Position numbers and translations under genes: made by a program. The notes beneath the pieces are model-generated. The model ran no database searches. It was not told the origin of the DNA and was given only the letters and a program-made list of their open reading frames with translations. A DNA stretch of 64,000 nt. It comes from Hymenobacter elongatus (GTDB taxonomy: Bacteria > Bacteroidota > Bacteroidia > Cytophagales > Hymenobacteraceae). Positions 51,374 through 59,900 of the stretch are shown here, in pieces. Location of the stretch: positions 104,719 through 168,718 of the forward strand of contig NZ_SRLD01000005.1 of assembly GCF_004745955.1 (NCBI RefSeq). Reading direction: 5' to 3'. Each line of letters begins with the position of its first letter. The first letter of the stretch is position 1.

Positions 51374-54300
51374 TTCGCTAAAGGGTTATTGAACCGCAGT
51401 AAGGGCACTGTATTTGTTTGTCCAGTAGAATAGCCTAAGCCACTAGAGACTCCAACTGAATAGGTAGTGTATCCATCGGGAGCTACAGTATTATTAGATT
51501 CTGTTTTTATTCCCAGAGAACGGCCAAATGAAAGTGGGCCTAATGCTGCGCTTTGATAGAAAGAGCGACCTAATACCGGTTCTAAAGTATTAGAAGGAGC
51601 AGCAGGTGTCGTTTTATCTGCTGCAAAAAAGGAAAAACTTGGAGACACATTAAAAGAAGGTCGAAAGGTGTCAGATCCGCTCAAGCCAGAGTCAAGCGCT
51701 CCATAAAGCATAAGTTCAGTATTATTTATCGCTAACCCAAGTTTCATGCTAAAACCCATTCCGTAAGCGTTTGGACTCCAGGCAAGCTCTCCACCGAGGA
51801 TTTGTGGGTTCCATGGTGAGTATGCATTAATTCCCACATCCCCACCAGACAAGCCATAAGATATTACTTGGTCTGCTGCTGTTTGTACAAATGATGTTCC
51901 TTCTTGGTAACCATTATGAATGATGTCATATTCACTTCCTCCTCGATTGTTAACATAGGTTTTCTGACCTGTTTTAACATCATATGTGTATTCATGGTCT
52001 TCCCCTCCATCTTTATCACTACGGGAAACAGGATTATTACCCATGCCGATATATGGACTAAAGTGTTGCCTTTTCGGGTCTACGCTCATCCACCGGCCAA
52101 TCCTCGCATCATATAAGCGTAAATCGAAGCTGTTGTAACCCGTTTCAGAATCAAATTTACTGAATTGTCCTTGATAACCATGCTGGTAGCTGTCTAGGTA
52201 GCGGCGTGTCCAACTGAGGCCGGCGTTGCGCTGGCCATAGGCGTAGAAGTGGTTCTCCTCTACCAGTGGGCCAGTAGTATGCTCAATTTTCAAATCGTCG
52301 AAGTAGACTCTGTCCGTAATACCATAGGTATTTACTGACACTTCTACTGTACCCATGGAGTCCACTTCCAGCTCGTAGGTCAGCTTTTCCCAATTTCCTT
52401 CGGCTGTCGTTGAAACGGGGATGGTTTGGTTGGACAGGAAGGCGCCGCGCTTACTGCGCACCACGTACTGCAAAGCCGCATTGGGTACCTGCTGCTCCAC
52501 AGGAGGGGCTAATGCCCGGTTTTTGCCGGAGCCAAGCGGTATGAGTAAGCCAAAGGAAAGCGTGTTCAGAGCCTTACGCCACGTTGGGGGCTGCACACGC
52601 GCATGCTCTGGAGTAGGCACTGTGGTGCTGGTGCCCGCCACTACCGCACCCGCCAGTACGAAAGGCGTTGCAGCGCGGAAGATGCCGCCATCCTGGTTGG
52701 GATAGGCCGCATATACTTCAATCTTGATTTTATCGCCCCGGTCTACCTGAAGGGTTTTGCTGGGCCCCTGGGTATTGTCTTCGCCCAATTGAACGGAGTA
52801 GCTGGAGCCGCCGTGAGCGAAGGCCGTAGTGCGGACCGTGGAGGTAGGAAAGTTGAAGTCCTGCTTTTCGGGGCAGAGCTGGCATTCCTCCATCGTCGCC
52901 AGATACGTCTGGGTGGTAGGGCGCCGGAACACAATGCGGGTGTTGCCCAGCTGGTCGTTCAGCTCATAGAGTTGCTGGCCAGGCTGATCGTTCAATGGCT
53001 GCCGAATGAGGCCTACGCGCGTAGCTCCGTAGAGAGGCTGCTCGTAAAGCTTCACCTGGCGGGTCGTCGCATCCGTGACGTAGGAAGCCAGCTCGTTGCC
53101 AGCAGCATCTTGCACGTAGTACGTTTCGGTGGGGCCGCCGTGAATCAGGTGCAGGTAGTCCTGCTTGATAACCCGTCGGCCAAACTCGTCATAGATGTAT
53201 TTGGCGACGGCAGATGTTTTAGCCGCATCCTGATACACTGCCGTTACCTTGCCCGACACGTCATAGTCCAGGTATTTGTTTTTGGCGGCATCCTGCACTT
53301 CCTGCTGGGCGGTCATTTGGCCCAGCTGATCGTAGGTGTATTTAATCACCTCCTGGTTGGATGCGTGCTGCTTCACGGCCGTCAGCTTGTTGGTGTTGGC
53401 ATTTATACCCAGGTAGCTGTAATCGATGTTCATGCCCGGCCCGGACAGGCCTTCGTTGCGGGTGAGGCGCGTCAGGTTGCCGTTGGGGTCATAGGCGAGG
53501 TTGCCTTCCGAGTACACACCCGTTAAGTCGGCCGTGAAGCTGTACTGCCGGTTGCCAGTGCTTGCCACAAGACCATAGTTCGACTGTTTCAGCTCACCCC
53601 GGTCGGTATACTGATAGCCATAGGCGCTGATGGGCCTGGTTGGGGTTTGCCAGATGTTGGCCTGAATCGTGCCATTGAACCGCTCGGGGTAAGCAATGGG
53701 TAAGGTCGTTTGACTAGTGGGGACAGCTGCTGATTTATAATCCGAATTGTAGTAAGAGAGCGACATGCCAAACAGATCAGGCAGAATTACGTCCGGTTTG
53801 CCGTCCGGATTCACGACGCCGTCTTTGCCAGGGTCGTGCTGCAGGTCCGCATCGTTAACTGACTTAAGCCAACCTTGCGCAGTATAGGTGTAATCGAGGC
53901 CCTGCAGGTCCTTGTTATACACCACACGCTTGAGCGGACTATGCATATAATATTGGTAACGGACTTGTTCGGTATGCGGCCCGATGGGCGCTGCCGGATC
54001 GTCATTCCCGGTTTCTACCTTCACCAGTTGCTGGTCCTTGTTGTAGGTATAATAGTGGGTAAGTCGTTCCAGAGGCGTGTCTTTTTGGTAGCAGACGCTG
54101 CCAACACTTCCATTGAAAGTGTAGGTATAGTCAATCGTACGAGTGGGATGGTCTTTGATGCGTTTGATGAGCCATTTGGCCCGGCCTTGCTCATCGTAGC
54201 TATACCACGTCTGTGAGGTAGTCAAGGAATGAGAACCCAGTAAGACATCGTAATACTTTATGGTTGTGGAAACACGACCGTCCAGAAATTCCTGGGTGTA

Positions 54301-56916
54301 GTTGGAACGTCCGTAGGTTTCGTAAGAGACATCGTAGACGGTGGTCGTAACATCGACGCGGTGGCGCACATCGGTAAACTCACCGGTATCAATAGCGCCT
54401 TGGTCGTTACGCAAGGAAGCGAAGTAATTAGGCTGACTGGCAGTGGGACGAGCTTCACCGGCCTCGACAATTCTGCCAACTGCATCGTAGGTTACATAAG
54501 AAAAATACCCTGTAGTACGCTGCAAGGCGTTTTGCGAGAAACGGAGCTTTCCGTCTGTCCGGTATAGATATTCGGTGCGCCCGGCATCAGTTTCTGTGAC
54601 TGCCAGCAGGCGGCCCTGGGTGTCATACTCGTAGCTGGTAAAGAAGGGCAAAGACGCCCGCGTTGGATACGTGCTTTCCAGGGTACCCGCCTTCTGCGCG
54701 TCGGCCAGCAGCTTGACGCCATTCGGGGCTAGTGTGCCGATCAGCTGACCTTTTTGATTGTAAAAGCTGTAGCTGATATCCTGGTACACGTTGGTGTAGG
54801 TCAGCTTCAGAGTACCACGCTTACTTCTGATCTGATAAAATCCGGCTGGCAGGGCAGTTATATCGGTAACTACGCCGCCCGTAACTGAATTGACCAACTC
54901 ATATTGAGCTGCACCGGATAGCAGCTCAATGCTGATTGCGCCCGCGCTGAAAGTGCAAAAGTTGTAGAAAGAATATGCTTCCCGGCTCTGGGCTACATAG
55001 TCCTCATGCTTGAGAACAGGAATGGGTCCAGTGGTATCGATATAAGGCGTAGCAATGGTAAAAGGGTCAGTCGAATAGAAATAATACTGACCGGTGTAAC
55101 CTGAGGTAGGAATGGAATAGCCAGTAGCGGGCCCAGTATACACCAAAACCTCATTCCCGTCATACACCATAATGTCTGCCGTCGCCGCTATGATAGGTGA
55201 TAGGGCTAACTCACTAGCAGCTATCTGAAGGCGGTAAGGCCAACCAATCTCCACCGAACTTTGCACGATGGTGAGTTCGGTATTCTCGCCCGGTCGGGCT
55301 TGCATAAGTGAGTGGCCTTCTTTGTCCTGAATGGAAACAGATAGCTGCCCATGTGCATCGCGGCTTACTTGTTGGGTAGCGGCCATGCTTAAGGTTGTAA
55401 CACTGGCTCCCATTTCGGAAGCCGGAAAGTAACGGTTCTTCAAGGCCAGATACGCATCCAACTCTGCCCGGACAGCAAAACTGCCCGATACAGTTTCCTT
55501 GTTTTGCCCTAAGCGAAACGCATCACCCGGCATAGAAGCTCGCACCACACCGGTGCTGCCATCAGGCGCGCTCTGGGTCCGAGAATAGGGATAGGCTGTA
55601 ACGGCTGTATAAGGCTCTAGGGTGTTATTGGTGCTATAATACCAACCTAGTGTCCCAGGCATAGCGACGGCCGCAGGTTGTGGAGCGGTTACCGTCGTCC
55701 AATTATCAAAGTGCTTGTAGGAGTAAGGAACTGTCGGCTCACTTTGAGAAGTAAAAAACAGAGGATCGTACTCAAATTCTGGTGACTTTGTAGGAGCCGA
55801 CAGAGTACTGCCCACCGATTGATCATAGCTATCGTAAAGGGGTTGGGAAGCTAATATTTTACCAGCCGTGATGTTTTTACGTTGGGTTTGGAGCGCCTTA
55901 CCCACTGCATCAAAGTAAGCTCTAGTCGCCCCCGTCACCTCCCCAGCTTCATCATAGCTAAGCTCTTCCGTCCAATTGATTTCCCGGATGCGTATCGTAC
56001 ACGGCTCAGAGTAGAGAACTCCCGAGCATGTTTGAACTTTAGCCCGATATAGAGTTGTCTGAATCAGGCTCGAATAAGAAAGTTCATCCTCCGTTTCGTT
56101 GATGGAAGACCAGGTGATGCCATTATCCTCGGAAGATTGCCAACCAGCAATAGCCCCCGTGTAATCAGCTACCATCACTGTGCCCTCATTATTGCCAGCG
56201 CCTACTTCCCGGTTTCCATAAGTCTTACCGGCAGTTTCTTCTACGGTTACCGTAAAGAAAGCTTCAGGTAATGTTTGGCACCCAACCGGCGTAGCTTTGA
56301 ATTGAGTAGTTATACTAATTCCACTTGGCAGGCTTAGTTCATATAATGCATTAACAGTTGATTGAATTGGTAACCCTTGCGTTACCCAATTGTTGCCCAC
56401 AAGTTTGGACCATTGTACTTCCTTGACTCCAGCAGAACCAGTGTAAGATAGCGTTAAGGCAGCATTAGCACAGTTTTGTGAAGGTCCGGTAATCGAACCA
56501 CCCTGAGAGAGGCCAGCTGTGATAACAGTTAGCTCGTCATTTCCACAGGGGGCACTGCCTACTGGTTCGTTACGGTACTGCTCTTGGCTTTGTCCTTCAC
56601 TTGTTGTTACAAATACATCAATTGTACCTGGCTCATACCATGTTACAGTATATGTTGACCCCGTTGACCCTGAGATTACTATATTCGGAGTTGTAGTAGA
56701 AGTTGATCTTGAAATGGTCCATCGGTACTTGTTCGTGCCGGAGCATGTTGTCACTGCTCTGTAGGTGCAAGTTTGTCCAATGCAAGGAGTGATGGCCCCA
56801 CTTGTAAGTTTTATAGTTACGGGTTGCGGGTTCTGAGCACACACACACTGGGAACTAAAGAAAAGCACCACGAGTAGCCAATGACTCAGAAAACGCTGGT
56901 AGAAATAAGAATCCAT
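51370..56916 (-). CDS. Large DUF6443/RHS-repeat cell-surface protein
   Basis: An 1848-residue protein. A signal peptide ends VCAQ. An Ig/PKD-like N-terminal region (about 30-330) is followed by DUF6443-like sequence (INWTEELSYDEAGEVTGATR, YFDAVGKALQTQRK). YD-type RHS repeats fill about 750-1500. The RHS-associated core ends with YNSFDLRLYDARIGRWMSVD and IGMGNNPVSRSDKDG. After the core lies a ~185-residue tip (TYDVKTGQKTYVNNRGG, GINAYSPWNPQILGG, VSSGLGYSTGQTN) that matches no toxin I recognise. RHS proteins form a shell around their C-terminal cargo. It lies 17 bases after the 1908-residue gene and overlaps the next lipoprotein gene. Confidence 0.88.
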   Translation of the reverse strand: MDSYFYQRFLSHWLLVVLFFSSQCVCAQNPQPVTIKLTSGAITPCIGQTCTYRAVTTCSGTNKYRWTISRSTSTTTPNIVISGSTGSTYTVTWYEPGTIDVFVTTSEGQSQEQYRNEPVGSAPCGNDELTVITAGLSQGGSITGPSQNCANAALTLSYTGSAGVKEVQWSKLVGNNWVTQGLPIQSTVNALYELSLPSGISITTQFKATPVGCQTLPEAFFTVTVEETAGKTYGNREVGAGNNEGTVMVADYTGAIAGWQSSEDNGITWSSINETEDELSYSSLIQTTLYRAKVQTCSGVLYSEPCTIRIREINWTEELSYDEAGEVTGATRAYFDAVGKALQTQRKNITAGKILASQPLYDSYDQSVGSTLSAPTKSPEFEYDPLFFTSQSEPTVPYSYKHFDNWTTVTAPQPAAVAMPGTLGWYYSTNNTLEPYTAVTAYPYSRTQSAPDGSTGVVRASMPGDAFRLGQNKETVSGSFAVRAELDAYLALKNRYFPASEMGASVTTLSMAATQQVSRDAHGQLSVSIQDKEGHSLMQARPGENTELTIVQSSVEIGWPYRLQIAASELALSPIIAATADIMVYDGNEVLVYTGPATGYSIPTSGYTGQYYFYSTDPFTIATPYIDTTGPIPVLKHEDYVAQSREAYSFYNFCTFSAGAISIELLSGAAQYELVNSVTGGVVTDITALPAGFYQIRSKRGTLKLTYTNVYQDISYSFYNQKGQLIGTLAPNGVKLLADAQKAGTLESTYPTRASLPFFTSYEYDTQGRLLAVTETDAGRTEYLYRTDGKLRFSQNALQRTTGYFSYVTYDAVGRIVEAGEARPTASQPNYFASLRNDQGAIDTGEFTDVRHRVDVTTTVYDVSYETYGRSNYTQEFLDGRVSTTIKYYDVLLGSHSLTTSQTWYSYDEQGRAKWLIKRIKDHPTRTIDYTYTFNGSVGSVCYQKDTPLERLTHYYTYNKDQQLVKVETGNDDPAAPIGPHTEQVRYQYYMHSPLKRVVYNKDLQGLDYTYTAQGWLKSVNDADLQHDPGKDGVVNPDGKPDVILPDLFGMSLSYYNSDYKSAAVPTSQTTLPIAYPERFNGTIQANIWQTPTRPISAYGYQYTDRGELKQSNYGLVASTGNRQYSFTADLTGVYSEGNLAYDPNGNLTRLTRNEGLSGPGMNIDYSYLGINANTNKLTAVKQHASNQEVIKYTYDQLGQMTAQQEVQDAAKNKYLDYDVSGKVTAVYQDAAKTSAVAKYIYDEFGRRVIKQDYLHLIHGGPTETYYVQDAAGNELASYVTDATTRQVKLYEQPLYGATRVGLIRQPLNDQPGQQLYELNDQLGNTRIVFRRPTTQTYLATMEECQLCPEKQDFNFPTSTVRTTAFAHGGSSYSVQLGEDNTQGPSKTLQVDRGDKIKIEVYAAYPNQDGGIFRAATPFVLAGAVVAGTSTTVPTPEHARVQPPTWRKALNTLSFGLLIPLGSGKNRALAPPVEQQVPNAALQYVVRSKRGAFLSNQTIPVSTTAEGNWEKLTYELEVDSMGTVEVSVNTYGITDRVYFDDLKIEHTTGPLVEENHFYAYGQRNAGLSWTRRYLDSYQHGYQGQFSKFDSETGYNSFDLRLYDARIGRWMSVDPKRQHFSPYIGMGNNPVSRSDKDGGEDHEYTYDVKTGQKTYVNNRGGSEYDIIHNGYQEGTSFVQTAADQVISYGLSGGDVGINAYSPWNPQILGGELAWSPNAYGMGFSMKLGLAINNTELMLYGALDSGLSGSDTFRPSFNVSPSFSFFAADKTTPAAPSNTLEPVLGRSFYQSAALGPLSFGRSLGIKTESNNTVAPDGYTTYSVGVSSGLGYSTGQTNTVPLLRFNNPLAK

Positions 56917-56933
56917 TAGAATGGTGCTACAGA

Positions 56934-59900
56934 TTATTGGACGGTAATTTTCTTAGCTATTTCCCGGCTATTGCCGAAAGCATCTTGGATTTGCACTTTC
57001 AGCCAATGAATACCTGAACCTGTAGCACTATAAGTAAAAGTAGAGCCTGTGACAGGTCTATAGGCTCCACTAGCCGTAGTTTTATAACCAATCTGACTAG
57101 TAGCTGCTAGCGCCGCCGGGAGTAGCACTTCTATGGTAATGACATTTCCAGCCTGCACCTTCAACTGTAGCTCCACCTCGTCCAGAGCAGTAGGTGTACC
57201 AGCGTAGTGGTAGTTATAGCCGCTTATCTGCCGAACACCATGCGAAAAAGTCTCGCGACTTACTGAAGTTATGCGTCCGACCGCGTCGTATTCGTAATGT
57301 GAAAACAAATTGAAATTATCCAGAATATCAGTCACCCGTCCGGTGCGATTATTATATACATAGGCTTGGGTGGAGGCGTCAATTGGTTGGAAGCGAAAGT
57401 CATCCATATACACATCACCAGCACTTTCATTTGATGAGTTCACCTGGAAAGAAGAATTGCCCCAACCAATGGCCGGAATCTGCAATTCTAGTAAGTACCA
57501 CCCATTAGCTTGGCGAGTCGACGTTCCCCTAACCGCGTCCTTCTGCACCCCGTTCAGTAAGTAGGATAGTTTAACTTCTGGGCTTGTAGCCCATACGCTA
57601 GCTTTATATACCCGCCGAGTACTAATTACTGCAAGAGGCACATTATAAGAGAAGCCATTATGGGTGGATAGAACCTTTAGACTTTGGGTGCCGGTATGCG
57701 TTTTATCAGTCGTACGTGCTGGGTCACTAAAGATTGTAGACCCGCCGCTGGCCAGCGTAGTAGTGATGCCGCCGCTGAAGCTGCCATTGCTAGCCGGCTC
57801 GTCCTCAGCACCAGAATAAGCTATTTCTTGATAACGCGTCTGACTGCCGCTGATGAGTACTTTACTGTGTGTGAAGCCTCTCTTTGTGGCTACAAACTGC
57901 TGATTCATATCCTTAGCTTCCAAGGCGCCCGAGTAAACGTCGTAGAGGGTTGCTTCTAATGTAGCCCGCCACCAAGGTGAGTTGGCTGAAGAGTAGAAGT
58001 CAACGAAGCTTTGGGGAGTTGAGGGATTCAAAAGAGTTACACCATCTGGAGTTGTTCCTTCAGGCATCCACACATAGCTTTTATAAGGTCGCCAGATGCC
58101 GGGCTGGCTACCAAATAAGGTAGGATCAGTTGTGTTGGCACCCAAAACTGGCACTTGATCTGACCATGTCTGCACCTGTGCTGACAGTATACCCACAGCC
58201 GTATTGGCCGCATCTACTTTGTACACATAGGTGCTGGCCTGCTGCATTAGCATGTTGCGGTTGGCGGCCTGCGTGGTCTTCGGACCCATGGCCGGGTATT
58301 TTCGGTACGCGGGCACGGACTGGGTCATGAACCGGTTACCGTATCCATCAACGGACAATACTTTGGTAGGGGCCCCCGAGTAAAAGTCGAAGGCTAGGTT
58401 CTGTGAGGACGTCCGGACGCCGGTTTTGTAATTGATGGTAGTCGTGCCCAATTGGATAGTGGGGTATACGTCTCGCTGACTCATTACGATTTTGCGGTCG
58501 TAATGCATACCTGGGTTCAGCACTTCCCTTGAATCGCCAAAGCTTTCCTGAATGATTCCCTGCTTGTCGAAAGCCGCTAGCTTTTGGGTATAGGCGGCAG
58601 CTTCTTGCTCCGTAGTGCGACTCTGAGCATCATCATGCAAATAATGATTAATAGTCTCCCTAAGCTTATTTCTGCGCTGATCGAAGGCAATGATGCGTTT
58701 GAGCTTACCAATGCGGCTGGTGAAATCCTTGATGGCCATGCGCCGAACTCGGACCTCCGACTCTGAAGTAGCTGATAGTTGTGTGAAAGGGGCACCGGTG
58801 AGGCCCAACATATATGGCTTGAACACCTCAAACTGGTACATCGAGGAGTTGGGCATTGTCAACTCAGTCGTTTCGCCTTTTCTCTTTAGAACATCCTGAA
58901 CAGTAACAAATTCATACTGAACTCCCGGACTAGGAAGCTCACGGGACGTAGACAGCAAAGTAGGCAGACTCTTGTAATATGTCTGCATCCATTCTTTATA
59001 CAGGTTTTTAAATGACTCACTGGTATTCTCGGTATGGTAATAGGCATATTCACTTTTAGGTACGTTGATGATAGAACCAGGCTCATAAGAGGTTACACCC
59101 GACGAATTACCCGCGAAATCATAGTTGTAAGTTGTGGTACGCTCTGCCTGAGCCGTAGCAACTTTGACTTTACTAACGCGAATACCTCCGCCGTAGTATT
59201 TCTTAGGTTTCTCAAATCGTTTGACAAATCCAAGAAATATTGTTGTAGCATTGAAATTAGAGCCATCCATTGGGTGAAACAATCCATTATTTGGATCTAT
59301 TTCTTTTACTGCAATCGCATACGTGTTACTAGAGCCAGCTGCTGTATTCTCATCAGGCACATCAACAATGGAAAGAGGAATATCTTGCCGCATTTCTGTT
59401 CCCTGCCCAGATTCTTTGGATACTAGCCCAGACACAAGGATTTTTTCTCCTATTTTGAAGAAGGATGAAGTAGCAATATGGGCTTTTATTAATATAAATC
59501 CTTGGCCGCGTACAATTTCGTTACTTGATACAGTGCGCAAGGGCCCACTACTCGGTATGTATGCTATAGCATCAGGTTTTTCGATAACTGTTCCTTTGTA
59601 ATCATCTCCCTCGTAGTCAAACGATACTGTAGATCCCAGCGGAGAGCTAATCGTGCGTAATGACCAAACATCAGTCGCTTTTGATGACACTTCTGTTGTA
59701 GCGCGTGTATAAACTTCAATCCCTCCAGTTGTTCTAGGGTCATAGTCACTTTTAAATAGTCCCCACTCATCAACGTGATCCTTCAAATACGGCGGATTCT
59801 TTGTCGTACGAGCATCATAGTCTGCAAGAGGCTGAGGAATGTTAATTAAATAACGAACCTCAAACCGATCGTTATTTGGATAGCTTAACGATTCAGATAT